Positions 10,966-23,400 of a stretch of 64,000 bases of DNA are shown piece after piece. The notes below the pieces were generated by a model. It saw only the letters and a list, made by a program, of their open reading frames with translations. It was not told the origin of the DNA and did no database searches. The stretch lies in the NCBI GenBank assembly GCA_034440615.1, contig JAOTOM010005152.1, positions 843,501-907,500 of the forward strand. The letters are read 5' to 3'. Positions within the stretch are counted from its first letter, which is position 1. The number at the start of each line of letters is the position of its first letter. Both the position numbers and the translations under genes were made by a program. The stretch is from Ashinkailepas kermadecensis. Taxonomy: Eukaryota; Arthropoda; Thecostraca; Neolepadidae.

Positions 10966-12602
10966 ATTTAAATGCCCAGTGGCGCGGTCTCCGTTCCCAT
11001 CTCCTGTCGTTCATCACCGGCTCGTCAGCAGATGACCACCTTATCGGCCTTCGATGAGCATTGACGACACCAGTCCTGCTATATATCGCAAGTCATGCAT
11101 TTCGGAGAGGAAGAAGGCGTGAGGAGGCGGGAAAGTGTACGCGGGAATCCGATTAAATAACTAGTGTCATGTAGCCTAGTAAAAATAAATACCGGCAGCC
11201 GCTTGCCTTCACCTGCTCCAAATAACGGACCTCCGTCTGGGAGATATTGGTTCGCCTTAATGCACCCTTGGTGTCACTAGGTCATGGACGAAGATGCATG
11301 TCTAGCGCATCCTAGTGCTTCCTCTGATTTTGAAGGATTTACTCGGGCATGGATTACTTTAAAGAGGAAATATTTACCACTTAAGCGGCTGCTATTTTAT
11401 TTCAGAATGACTTCGATTGGAAGACGTTGGCAAGCCCAGTTCCCAGCGAAAATGTGAGTCACTTTTGTCACAAGTTGTTGGTTTTCAACCCATAAATCTA
11501 GAGAAGCCCACTCACGACTATGCAGAATACGAGATAATAAATTAACAGACATTTCCAACATCCCTGGCGCGAGTCTGGGCCTCGGAATCTTCGAATCCCG
11601 AGAAGGAATGCTTCTACGTTTCTACACTTGCAGACGAACACGATCTTACCAAGCCGAATATGAACGCGAATTGAGTTGAACAATCTACATCAAGCTTATT
11701 GTTTCCGTTTCATGCTATTTCTACGTATGTTTGCGTGTGTGTATACAACACGGCCTCCTATTAGCATCGTATCCTTTGAGCCCGATTATACTGATGACCG
11801 TAGCGCGTGGAGGTATGTGCGGCTGCTGCGCTCGAGGCTGGGAAGCACCTCCCATCTTCAGCACTTCATCCCTACTATTATTATCGCCATAATTAGTCTT
11901 GTTTATTTCTTCCATAACCTGCATGCTCTCAGGTCCTCCACCATTTGAGCACGGCAGCGCGTAAATGGACATTTTGCGGCGTACGAAATGGCAATGCGAT
12001 ACAATACAATGGCTGTGGAAACCTGATGGAAGCGCTGGTCCAAGTGCCGTATGGTGGTTCTGAGCTATTGAATAAGTAATCCCTGAAATCTCCTTCAGAC
12101 CAGCTATTTTATTCACCAGACACGAATCATAATGAACCTAATGACCAATTGAATAATTTCCAGAAGCCCATGAGCTCACTCTCTGGTAAAAGGAAAGTAG
12201 CCTGCGCAGAGAGATGTGATGGAGTCCAACTTGATGGGCCGCATTCCAATTCTCTGCTATTGGTTTGGCATGAACGATACAACTTCCAGCGCAGCCGTAC
12301 GAGCTAATGTTTTGTTCTAGCTGGTTGAAACGATGCCCGTGAACAAGCTAACTACACAGCCACGCGATGTGCCTTGTGCTGATGCCGCGGAGAAACGCGG
12401 ACAAGATCATCGACGGTGAGCAGCGCATGTGTGACGAACATGTGAACATGGATAGATATGCGCTTTGATAACTTTCTACTACAAATTAAGATCATTAACT
12501 TAACCTTGATGGAGCAAAAGTGAATATTTATTCTTCGTTTCAGATACCAATCACCATGGGCAACTCGTTTGTGATAGAAAGAGACAATGCATGCTGCTGC
12601 AC
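10966..12602. other. Unassigned unique sequence
   Basis: A 1.6-kb stretch with no supported gene. ORFs are at most 131 codons and show no domain. AT-rich parts alternate with ordinary composition. Confidence 0.4.
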
Positions 12603-12940
12603 GTGTCAGAGAAAGGATTTTACGCTGAGCTGCCACGCGTGATTACTAATGTACATGACAGTGCATGTCATTTCCAGAGAAAGGATTTCACACTGCGCTG
12701 CTACGCATGATTACTAAGATACATGACAGTTGATGTTATTTCCAGAGAAAAGATGTCACGCTATGATTACCAAGGTAAATTACAGCTCATGTCATTTCTA
12801 GAGAAGAAACTTCACGTTGCGCTGCTACGCATCGTTACTGATGTATATGACAGTTCATATCATTCCCAGAGAAGATACCCCACGTTGCGCTGATACGCAT
12901 GGTTACTAATGCATATGACAGTTCGTGTCATCTCCAAAGC
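12603..12940. repeat. Old 60-75 bp tandem repeat, about 5 copies
   Basis: Copies share TTTCCAGAGAAAGGATTTCAC, GCGCTGCTACGCATG and TTACTAATGTACATGACAGT in that order. Divergence and indels indicate an old array. Confidence 0.85.
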
Positions 12941-13910
12941 GGCCTCCCGGATAGCTGTAAATAATATGCGAGCCCCACTGAACACATTAGGCGAGCATGT
13001 AATGAATTACCACAGATTACGGGGAACTCACCGCATCGGTCTTACCATTTGGCGGCTGCATCGTACAAATGACGTGCTTAGGCTTCCAGCGGGTGTTCGA
13101 GTATTCGAGAAGTCTGCAATTAATCTACGATGCAAAATGTTCGACTACCGAGCGTATCAAAAGTGGGAAAGTTGTTCCCGTTCCACGGCACCCAGTCGCC
13201 GTGTGTGCGGCTCATCACGCCGCTGCACGAAAACAGCCTGCTGCCTGGTCAAGTGGCCAGGGAACGGTAGCTGCGGGCAGCAGAAGCCTGCTTATCTGTC
13301 CGGCTGCGAGGGGTGATAAGACAGAAAACAAACTTACGTATTGTTGCATCCGTTTTGTTTACAAGCCTCTACTTTAAAAAATTAAACTACCGGTAGGTTT
13401 CCCTCTGATAAGGACTTTAGCGACTAGCTGTGTTCTATTCGTATGGGAACTGATTGGGACTCGTTTGAAAAGCACAGAAGACGAATTGAAGGAACAGAGA
13501 CATAAACTTTATTAAGCTGTTATCCGGATGCCATCTTAATCACGAACCATGCGAATCGTACAATTGGCAGTTGATGTGCATTTTCAGGGATCAATAAAGT
13601 CCACATGCCTTAACGTCCCACGTAGTAACATGACACCATACGGCTACGTTTCTGGTGCATCCGAATTCATGTTTATTGGCACTCAGCTTCACCATGATAT
13701 TAAAAGGATATTGGCAACAGTTATCGTGATGTTGCAAGATAATTGTTCATATATGAAGATAACTGTTTACACTTCGAAGATAATTCTGAAAATATATCCC
13801 CCAGCATAATCGTGGGACATCACCCGATACGCACATGCTGGTCAGTGACCCAAGTAGAATATATGCAACATCGATAATCTACATAGTAACACCATTGAGC
13901 TTAGACATCA
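12941..13910. other. Unassigned unique sequence
   Basis: No gene or element recognised. The ORFs at about 12909-13377 lack recognisable motifs. Confidence 0.4.
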
Positions 13911-14073
13911 TCACATACGGATAATACAGTAGGTATCGTGGTCGTATGCAAGGCGCGATGTAGGATACCAGCCCAGATAACATGTCTCATCACATAAGGC
14001 TAATGGGGTAGGTATCGGGGTCGCAGGTAAGGCGCGATGTAGGATGCCAGCCCAGATAACATGTCTCACCACA
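13911..14073. repeat. About 85-bp tandem duplication
   Basis: Two adjacent copies share CATCACATA, GTAGGTATCG, AAGGCGCGATGTAGGAT and CCAGCCCAGATAACATGTCTC, with several substitutions. Confidence 0.85.
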
Positions 14074-14538
14074 GTGAGCGGCTACCCAATGCACTGTATA
14101 TTTCGATCAGGGAGGACGTACGCTTGCTACATGTGCGACTAGCTATTATCTGACATGTGAATAAAACATTTATGGCAGGAGCAATCTAATCATAACACAG
14201 TGCTGATTTACACTAGGCTTTGCAGAAAATAAAGCTTTGTTTGTCGCTTACTGGTAACGGCGCTCATTGGATTCAGCATTCCAAACATGTTTCTTCGGTT
14301 GGATGGGGTGGCCGGAAGAGAGACTTCAAGTGTTCCAGGTCGTCAAGAGATGGCGTTGTGCGTAGCAGGGTGAAGAAGATCCGAAGGTGAAGGGCAACAG
14401 ACGGTGAAAGGATAGTGTCGTGAGAGCACTTTGCAGAGAAAGAACAGATAGGAAGTTTCGGGCGCGTCACTGCATCCTTCTCAACACTGTAACAAAAAGA
14501 AAATGTGGTTATTTATTACAATGAAAAACTCCTCGGAG

Positions 14539-14690
14539 ACTGCAAGCTCAGTGGTTAAGCCGAGCGTGTGGCATGTCAGAGGTACGGGGTTCGATTCCCG
14601 CAGTACCCGTCCTTCTTGCCAGGGTGAGAGGCAGGCGACGTCATATATCCTTGTCTGGTGCGTCGCAAAGCCACACAAACGAAGCGCTAA
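14539..14690 (+). mobile_element. Second tRNA-derived SINE-like element
   Basis: A tRNA-like head at 14539-14604 is followed by about 85 bp of non-tRNA sequence. The head has an A-box-like GCTCAGTGGTTAAG and a B box GGTTCGATTCC. ACTGC at 14539-14543 pairs perfectly with GCAGT at 14600-14604 as an acceptor remnant. I could not identify the 3' tail or a target duplication, so the right boundary is a guess. It differs in sequence from the SINE at 7879-8040. Confidence 0.5.
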
Positions 14691-14768
14691 CATGCATACA
14701 AATTTCATCAACCTGCGTTCTAACCCGTAACCTCACGAACATGGATACACAAGTATATATACGCACAA

Positions 14769-14885
14769 ACAGAGGCACAGACACACAGACACACAGACAC
14801 GCACACACACACACACACGCACAAACACACGCACACACACACACACACACGCACACACACACACATACACACACACACACACACG
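14769..14885. repeat. (CA)n microsatellite
   Basis: A CA/CACG dinucleotide tract, running directly into the TA tract that follows. Confidence 0.95.

Positions 14886-14949
<64 letters not shown>
14886..14949. repeat. (TA)n microsatellite
   Basis: About 30 TA units joined to the CA tract on the left. Confidence 0.95.
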
Positions 14950-14950
<1 letters not shown>

Positions 14951-15082
14951 ACACCGTCGTTAATAGATACGCTTAGCAACATAACAGTTGGGCGATTTTT
15001 CCATGTTCAGGGAAGCAATGGAAAGCAAATTAATACTACGCCTGATAAGTAAGCTCTTGACATTCGAAGTGTATTCACCCAG

Positions 15083-15215
15083 CAGCACACTGGTATTGTG
15101 CAGCATCCAGCAGCCACTGGTATTGTGCAGCATTCAGCACAACACTAGTGTAGTATAGAAAAAAAAAAAAAAATTGTGTTGTATAGAACAAAAAAAAAAA
15201 ATAGTATAGTATAGA
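15083..15215. repeat. Short tandem repeats with two poly-A tracts
   Basis: CAGCAGCCACTGGTATTGTG is repeated at a spacing of about 28 bp. Two A-runs of 12-13 bp follow, each next to a TAGTATAGA/TTGTATAGA motif. Confidence 0.75.
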
Positions 15216-15399
15216 GCAGCCACTAGTATGTACACTTCCAGTTGTGAGACTACCGTGCACCACACTTGCCGTTGTGAGACTCACATACAATTGTTCAAGA
15301 ACAGCCGAACGCCAACCAGCGACTTCCAGTCTCAGGCTCAAAGCTACCTCAGATCGCACTCGGCTCCACACAAGCACTGGTCGGCAATGTGGAGCATCA

Positions 15400-15885
15400 A
15401 ACGCTCGGTCCGTCGGTGCACGGTTTCGTCCATGTCGCGCCATTCTCCTGCGTGCATGTGAGCTGCGAAGTGCTCCTCTAGCGGAGGGGAGCCCAGCCAG
15501 GCTCAGCTGTCGCTCAGGCCAGCCGTGCGGCTCGCCGGCCGGCTCGCCGGCCGTCCGTCGTCGCGGCCGACCGTCGGGCGCGTGCCACGTGACCGCGTGA
15601 CCACGTGACCGCGTGACCCGGCGCGCGGCGGCCGGCGGCCAACCGTCACGACTTTCGTCATACCTAATCAATGTGGCCGGCCGGCCGGCCGCGGACCATC
15701 GACCGTGACGGCCGTCGGCGCCGACGGTCGCGAGCGCGGCGCTGACCGACCGCCGCCCGACGCGGCCGGCGCCGCCGGCGCGTGCTTATGGTCCACGAGG
15801 ACCGGCTCACGCTGGATGCCGTACAACTGCGGTCGATGTCGAGCACGCCAACGCCCCCCGGTGGGCCTGGGGCGAGCTGGCGCGC
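15400..15885. other. CpG-rich block with E-box repeat
   Basis: High CpG content with GCCGGCC-type runs. CCACGTGACCGCGTGA is tandemly duplicated at 15585-15600 and 15601-15616, giving two CACGTG E-boxes. No gene can be supported. Confidence 0.4.
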
Positions 15886-16960
15886 CTGAGGTGGACCCGA
15901 TGGTGGCCCCGCCTGGCAGCCTGAGGCGGACCTGGTGGTGGCCTCGCCTGGCAGGCTGAGGCGGACCTGGTGGTGACCCCGCCTGGCAGCCTGAGGCGGA
16001 CCTGGTGGTGGCCTCGCCTGGCAGCCTGAGGCGGACCTGGTGGTGGCCTCGCCTGGCAGCCTGAGGCGGACCTGGTGGTGACCCCACCTGGCAGGCTGAG
16101 GCGGACCCGGTGGTGGCCCCGCTTGGCAGCATGAGGCGGACCTGGTGGTGGCCCCGCTTGGCAGCCTGAGGCGGACCTGGTGGTGACCCCGCCTGGTAGG
16201 CTGAGGCGGACCTGGTGGTGGCCCCGCCTGGCAGCCTGAGGCGAGCCTGGTGGTGACCCCGCCTGGTAGCCTGAGGCGGACCTGGTGGTGGCCCCGTTGG
16301 CAGCCTGAGGCGGACCTGGTGGTGACCCCGCCTGGTAGGCTGAGGCGGACCTGGTGGTGGCCCCGCCTGGCAGCCTGAGGCGGACCTGGTGGTGACCCCA
16401 CCTGGCAGGCTGAGGCGGACCCGGTGGTGGCCCCGCTTGGCAGCCTGAGGCGGACCTGGTGGTGGCCTCGCCTGGCAGCCTGAGGCGGACCTGGTGGTGG
16501 CCCCGCCTGGCAGGCTGAGGCGGGCCTGGTGGTGGCCCCGTCTGGCAGCCTGAGGCGGACCTGGTGGTGACCCCCCTTGGCAGCCTGAGGCGGACCTGGT
16601 GGTGGCCCCGCTTGGCAGCCTGAGGCGGACCTGGTGGTGGCCCCGCCTGGCAGCCTGAGGCGGACCTGGTGGTGACCCCGCCTGGCAGGCTGAGGCGGAC
16701 CCGGTGGTGGCCCCGCTTGGCAGCCTGAGGCGGACCTGTTGTTAGCACCCGCTTGGCAGCCTGAGGCGGACCTGGTGGTGGCCCGCCTGGCAGCCTGAGG
16801 CGGACCAGGTGGTGGTCCCGCCTGGCAGCCTGAGACAGACCCGGCGGTGGCCCCGCTTGGCAGCCTGAGGCGGACCCGGTGGTGGCCCCACTTGGCAGCC
16901 TGAGGCGGACCTGTTGTTGGCCCCACTTGGCAGCCTGAGGCGGACCTGGTGGTGCCCCCC
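15886..16960. repeat. 35-bp minisatellite, about 30 copies
   Basis: The unit is CTGAGGCGGACCTGGTGGTG followed by (G/A)CCCCGCCTGGCAG(C/G). It is the largest array in the window. A few copies carry 1-bp indels that change the frame. The minus strand is open in every frame, producing 474- and 313-codon ORFs rich in Gly/Pro/Arg. Since 35 is not a multiple of three, each frame reads the same 35-residue peptide cycle. Confidence 0.97.
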
Positions 16961-18094
16961 CACCCCTGGCGGCTGCACCGATCGCGACGAACGTTGCGAT
17001 GGATTTCGATGGACGTGAGGTAACGACGGTGCTCAGCGGGGCCAGAACGTGATGCGGTCAAGAGTCGTCGGCTGGAAAGAGTCACCACCCAGCGGTGAAT
17101 ATCGGCCTAACGTGAATTACCTGATCTGGTGACGCTAGTTAGAACACCCACCTGGCTCAGGTGTCATTCACCGGGTTCACCACATGAGAAGACACATTTC
17201 TTCAGATGTTTTTTGTGGGGGTGTGGGGGGGAGGGAGTAATAAGCTGTCATTCGACCGAAGCGCTCATAGGATAGCTCTTCCAGTTCATAATTTGTGGCG
17301 GCTGCAGCATGCAGCAAGGACGGTCATCAGAGTTATGCATGCTGCCACAACTAACGCTATCTGACTGGAGGACATACGCACATTTGCTTGGATTTTGCTT
17401 GTTCCTCATAGTACTCATACGGTGACATTAATGCATTTCATGAATAATTGATATTCAGCTTATGAGAGCTTCATGTTAAAAGCCCTTGAAATGCATGAAG
17501 CTGAATAGGAAATGTGATTGCATATAGATTGAGACCAGAAGGGCTAACGTAAAACTATGACAAGTATCGGTTTGGTCGTAACATGTGTTGCGACAATCCT
17601 CCTGAACTCGGGACCAGATAACGTGCAGAATGTGTGTTGGGAAAACGAATCCGAGTACACCGAGCTAACGATATTCCGTGGGAAGCCTTCGACATAACGC
17701 AAGCCAATAGAACCCGCCAAAGTCGTTAATTGTCGCCTTCGATTACCCAAGATCTCCATTCACAGAAACATTCCGATCGCCCACGCCACGATCAGAAGCC
17801 ACGCCGATATTGCCCGCAGTACTAGTAAGTTGAGCGGGACAGCCTACCCTGTCTCGAACAGGCGGCAGCAGCCGATGCGCTGAAGCACGCGCACGAGTCG
17901 GACTCTCGGCGGCTGTTGCCCCGGCCCGGCGGCCAGTTTGGTCGATATCGTGTGACAGCTAATTCACGTATTAACGGCTAATATCCCCCGCCCAAATGGT
18001 CGAGGCCGGCGGCCTGATGACCAGCCAATGATGACGTCATGAATCACGGCATGTCGCTGTGCTGCCCCCCCCCCCCAACCGAGCGGACGGTGGG
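16961..18094. other. Unassigned unique sequence
   Basis: No gene or element recognised. A G-run (GTGGGGGTGTGGGGGGGAGGG) lies near 17214-17236 and a C-run near 18065-18077. Confidence 0.4.
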
Positions 18095-18235
18095 CAGTGG
18101 CGTACCTAGGATTTGTGTCAGATTTTTTTGGGATTTTTAGAGGCCCGGCGTAGTTTCTCCGAGCCAAAGCGCGATTCTTCGAGGCCTCACGGCCTCTCAG
18201 ACTGCCGCCCCCCCCCCCCCTTCGGTACGCCACTG
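18095..18235. mobile_element. 141-bp hAT-type MITE
   Basis: Perfect 12-bp terminal inverted repeats CAGTGGCGTACC (18095-18106) and GGTACGCCACTG (18224-18235). They bound a 141-bp AT/GC-mixed body with a C-run near the right end. The CAGTGGCG start fits the hAT terminal pattern (Y-A-R-N-G). The flanking octamers ACGGTGGG and GCGGCCGG match at only five of eight positions, so the target duplication is weak or decayed. No coding capacity. Confidence 0.7.
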
Positions 18236-18431
18236 GCGGCCGGGGACGCGTGACTACACCAGGCCCGCCTTGTTTTCCGACCGGCTGGCGCCGACCTATC
18301 GGCGCGGCACAGGCGTGCCGCGCGGTCCTCGCGCCGGCCGGCCACGTGATGAATCGCGCCGCGTGCCGACAGGTATCGAGCGCTCCGCACAAACAGCACG
18401 GCCGGCCGGGGCATGCCTATGCGGACGGAAT
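18236..18431. other. GC-rich unassigned sequence
   Basis: CpG-rich spacer between the MITE and the next array. Confidence 0.4.
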
Positions 18432-18720
18432 CGGAGTTGTCGGGCAGGTGTCGGAGTTGTCGGGCAGGTGTCGGAGTTGTCTGGCAGGTGTCGGAGTTGT
18501 CTGGTAGGTGTCGTAGTTGTCGGGCAGGTGTCGGAGTTGTCGGGTAGGTGTCGGAGTTGTCGGGTAGGTGTCGGAGTTGGAGTTGTCAGGCATGTATTGG
18601 AGTTGTCGGGCAAGTGTCGGAGTTCCCGATCATGTGTCGAAGTTGTCGGGCAGGTGTCGAAGCTGTCGGGTAGGTGTCGGAGTTGTCCGATAAGCGTTAG
18701 AGTTGTCTAATACCTGTCGC
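18432..18720. repeat. 20-bp minisatellite (GTCGGAGTTGTCGGGCAGGT)
   Basis: About 14 copies of a 20-bp unit. The left half is well conserved and the right half decays progressively; one copy at about 18575 has a small internal duplication. Confidence 0.95.
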
Positions 18721-20060
18721 ATTTTCTGGAGTGTCAGGGGCACCGTCGGAGACGCTTGTAATGGGGCCGTATGACGTCTCCCCACGACACGCATAAGCTA
18801 AACCCAAACAACGTCTGCCAGTGGACAGCGCAGAAACAGCTGCTATCCCAGTATCCGTTGGCATTGCATGACTGAATTCTGATGACGTGTGTCCCTGTTT
18901 ATTCCGATCACTGTCGCAATACATCACGCGGCTTAAATGACACAACCTGCTGAGCATGTCACCTACATGGACAATTCGATTGTTTGGGATAAATTTAATC
19001 GAACTATCTCCACCATCTTTGCTTATGAATGAGCATAGGACACTGCAAGACACATTGTAAGCACCTGTTAGCACAGCGGTACAATATACTTACGGTAGGG
19101 ATGGCACCAATTAATTGTCTTTGCATGTGATAGTGAATAATATTAGTAAGGATTGTTTCGGCATACACATAGCGGCCGTCATACCCAACGGGTGTCATGA
19201 TCAATATATATCTTTCAGCCCCTGGAGCTTGTTTCTTCTCCCTTGTTTGGTTTGCCTCAAGTGTACCGAAAACCTATGGAAAATATATACATTGGCCGTG
19301 CGCTATCGAATTGTGTCCTCAGCTCGTCGATAGGTGTTCGACTATTACGCCCATGCCTCCACAGCGGCGAAACGTTAGGTGGCTCGGCATTCGGATTACT
19401 GTCGCGTCGGCCAGCCTCGGCCATTTCCAGGCCACGGGATGAGAGGAGGAAAATAATGTAGAGAGGAAGATAACTGAGATAGGGTGTGCGGCAGCGCATC
19501 ATGAGTGAAAGCGGTTTGATGCATATGAGGGAGAGTTAAATGAAAGTACTTCAGTGCATTTTCGCTGTGCAACATCACGCGGAGTGATGGTGAATGTCAC
19601 AAATATCGCGAAGGGACGCATTCGTGGTCGGCTGTTGCGGAGCCGACCACGTGACAGGTACGTGACATGTGAAGTGGGTCAGTTTTGCCAGAAATATGTG
19701 GGGCAATGTCAGTTTGACATATGCAGCACGCGAGGGTTACAGATATGTTCCATTTTGTCTGTCATCTGACCGATTGGCTGGTACTGAAAATAGCTATTTG
19801 ATGCCCATCAGAGTATTCTAACCACCATAAGTGCAAGCTTCTGAAAGGAGTGTTTCCCGGGTGGCGGGCACTTGACAGCGACCCCCGGCCGCTCCACACT
19901 GTTTCTTAGTTTTCTCCGGAGCAAGTAAACACCGCAGTTTCATAGTGTGCTTATAGAAATGCGAACCTCTTACCGTGGTTGTGTGATGCCGCCGTGAACT
20001 GTGAGTGTTTTAATAATCTGTAAATCGCCTTATCAAGTTTTGGATAATTCAGCTGTGCTG
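18721..20060. other. Unassigned unique sequence upstream of LINE
   Basis: No gene recognised. The last few hundred bases may be the 5' untranslated part of the LINE that follows. A short motif, CATAAGTGCAAGCTTC, occurs near 19825 and again near 20170. Confidence 0.4.
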
Positions 20061-20064
20061 ATGC

Positions 20065-20469
20065 GTGTATTGTGCGTGGGCAAGCCACATTTTCCGAGAA
20101 AACCTTCGTAAGCGTGTGACAAGATTCTTAATTAAACCAAGTTCCCGGTCCTGTCATCGAAATTTCATCATAAGTGCAAGCTTCCGAGAAACCAGCAAAA
20201 AGTACAGAACTATCGTCATGTCCTCCAGCCGCCGAACAGCCACCAGCCGCAAACGCGCAAGAACACCTCCATCAATCTTTTCGCACCCCTCCACCCCCGT
20301 CAACTTCCCCCTAGGACAGCCGCCACATATGTCTGCGTGTCCGGAAGTCAGTACCGACCCGGGCCAGCCGAGCCCGGCCGCGGCCGGCGCTAACGTCAAC
20401 ATTGCCGAGCCGTCCGCTGGCTTGGTCGCCCCGCCGAATCTGTCCCGGTCGGACGCCGACGGCGGCTGA
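20065..20469 (+). CDS. Short upstream ORF of the LINE (possible ORF1 remnant)
   Basis: This frame is open for 134 codons; the first good ATG is at 20218, giving about 84 residues rich in Ser, Pro, Arg and Ala. I see no CCHC knuckle, coiled coil or RRM that would identify a LINE ORF1 protein. It lies about 30 bp before the frame that carries the endonuclease. It may be the truncated or frameshifted start of the LINE polyprotein, a short ORF1, or simply an open frame in GC-rich leader sequence. Confidence 0.3.
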   Translation: MYCAWASHIFRENLRKRVTRFLIKPSSRSCHRNFIISASFRETSKKYRTIVMSSSRRTATSRKRARTPPSIFSHPSTPVNFPLGQPPHMSACPEVSTDPGQPSPAAAGANVNIAEPSAGLVAPPNLSRSDADGG

Positions 20470-20498
20470 GGAGGCGAGGATGCCGGGGCGGACAGCAG

Positions 20499-23400
20499 GT
20501 GAAGAGGAGAGCCCTGCGACGAGCATTACTATCATCTCAAAGGAGTGCTCCTCTGCATACCACTCCCGGCACTGGGGAAGCCCCCCGTCGTGTAGAGCGT
20601 CGCCCATCTTGCTCGTTCCACTCTCCGTCCACGGGACCGGTGGTAGTACAGGAGACTGCCGGCCAAGAAATCCGCGCCGGATGTCGTGTTCAGCAGCGGC
20701 GACATCGCATGAACCGGGTCACGGATCAACAGTGTTTCCGCGACAGGCTCCCTTCTTCATTCGTCATTCCGTCTCGCCTCACCATCGGTCAGACTCAGCA
20801 TACGCTGCGTGCTGCCACCTGCCCTGAGCCGGTGCGCACCCTGGCGATTGGACATGCTAACGTCCAGTCATTAGTGCCGAAAGTGAACTGTGTTCTTCGC
20901 ACTCTGCAAGAACACAAACTAGACCTTATGTGCTTATCCGAAACTTGGCTCCCTTCCGCCGTGTCCGACAGAATCCTAGTATTTCCAGGCTATAAACTAG
21001 TGCGTCGTGACCGTCCGGCCCAGTCGGGCCGCGGCCGTCCAGCTGCTGCAGCCCGAGGCGGTGGCGTCGCCATCCTATGTAAGGAAAAAATCAATATGAA
21101 GCTGCTGCCTATATCAAGTACCGGTTCGTCCTGCGAGACGCTGTGGGTGTCTGTGAGTGGCGGGGGACGCCGTGCTGTCACTGTGGGGGTGGTTTACCGC
21201 CAGCCATCGGAGCCCGTATCTGACGGCCTGGACGAGCTACAAGACCAGCTGCGTGCCGCCATCAGTCTCGGCAAGCCAACCTTTTGCCTGGGCGATATGA
21301 ACATCAACCTTCTTCGTTCCGACTGCCCCGGTGTTCGTCGCTACGGACAGGTGCTGCAGGATCTCGGCCTCTCTCAGCTTGTCCGGCAGCCGACCCATCT
21401 GTGGCCGACGGCAACACTGCTGGACCATATCATCACCAATGTCCCGGATATTCAGTCGGCCATTCAGCTGCCACTCGTACCGATTGCTGACCATCTGACA
21501 ATCATTGTGCGCGTTCCCTACCGCGGGCTGCGGTGTCGTCGGGCGTCCTTCACCTATCGCCCCTGGCGCAAGATTAACTGGGACGCCTTGTGCCTTCATT
21601 TCTTGTAGGCGGACTGGAGCAGTATGTACCGGGCAGCGGGGGTGGACGCGAAACTAAAGGAGTTCATGCACTTGTGGCATGTGGCGGTGAACGTGTATTG
21701 TCCCCTCAAGACCGTCCACCCCCGCCGGGCATGTTGCCCGTGGGTAGGTGACAGTCCGTACCTGCTGCAGCTCATGCGTGACCGTGACCAGGCTTTTCAG
21801 TCTTGGCGGAGCTATCGCACGGATTATTACTTGGTAGCTTATCGGAGGCTGCGAAACCGTGTGAAATGTGCGTTTGCAAAAGCCAGGCGTGACTTTGTGT
21901 GTGCGCAAATGCCGACAGACCGTGCCAATTTCTGGCGCCACATCCGGGACTTTGCGCTCCGACCGGCCGGGGGAGGGGAGGGGGCCGTGAGGGGCCTGGT
22001 AGCGACGGTGGCGGACGAATTTAATCGTCACTTTGCTTCCGTGGGCCCACGCATTGCCGCTGATCTCGTTGCTGGCAACCGCGGCGTTCCACTCATCCCT
22101 CCGCGACCACCTTGTGTGACTACCACCGGCCTCCGGCTACACCCGGTGACCCTGCCCGAACTATTCAGAGCCATATGTGAGATGTCTTCGTCGAAAGCGG
22201 TTGGCGTCGATGGCGTACCACTGAACGCTCTCCGCAACTGTTTTCCGGTTCTCGGGCCTCACCTACTTCACATCATTAACACTTCTGTCGTCTCCTTCGT
22301 GTTCCCTACCTCGTGGACAACTGTTTCGGTTGTTCCACTTCACAAATCTGGGCCTCGCGATGTCGCCAGTAACTTTCGTCCAATCTCTATTTTGCCAGTC
22401 TTATCCAAGTTATGTGAAAAAGTAGTATGTATCCAGCTGTCCTCTTATCTAGTCACTAATCACATTCTTTCCTCCTCCCAGTATGCATACAGGCCATGCC
22501 ATTCGACGGAGGACGCCCTGGTCGACGCTGTCGAGTGGATCACACGTCGTGTCGACACTGGCCACATCGCTTCGGTCATCTCAATCGACCTAAGCAAAGC
22601 ATTCGACAGCGTCGACCATGATATCCTCCTGCGGAAGCTGCAGTGGTACGGCGTCGACCCGAGGTGGTTTCACAGCTACCTTACTGACCGGCGGCAGGTG
22701 GTGAGGGGCGGCTCTTTATCCCTTCCGCTATCCCATGGTGTTCCTCAGGGATCCCTGGTTGGTCCCTTGCTGTTTAGCATCTTCATGAATGACCTGTCAG
22801 CATACCTTCCATACCGACGTCTGGTATTATATGCCGACGACACCCAGCTGCTAGACTCTGCACATCCTGATGAATTACCCGTTCTTAAATCCCGGCAGGA
22901 GAACACCATCCTTGCTATTCAGTCTTACTTCACATCCAACTCCTTGAAGATGAACCCCACTAAAACTACCCTACTGTTTGTCGGCACGACCCAATCCCTA
23001 AAAAAGCCACATCCTACCAACTGAACATTGGCAGTCACGTCCTAACCCCCTCGCCATTCGTGAAGATGCTGGGAGTCATCATTGACCGCACCCTATCCTG
23101 GGAGGAGCACATATCCCACGTTGTCAAAAAGTGCAACTCCACCTTGTTCTGTCTCCACAATATCCGTCACCATCTCACACCCGAAGCACGCAAACTCCTA
23201 ATTCAGTCTCACGTCTTTCCATACATCCTATACTGCCTCACTGTCTGGGGCGGGGCTGCCCAATGTCACCTTGGACGAGTGCAGAAGGCGATCAATTTCG
23301 GGGCTAGGATCGTCCTAGGGGCTCGTCGTCGTGATCATATCTCGCCGACAGTGGCAACGCTGGGCTGGCGCAGTGTCCGTGACCTCATCACCCACCGCGA

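Noticed and set aside
15664..17088. 474-codon minus-strand ORF rich in Gly, Pro and Arg, superficially collagen-like
   Set aside because: It coincides with the 35-bp minisatellite and lacks regular Gly-X-Y triplets; the other minus frames are also open.
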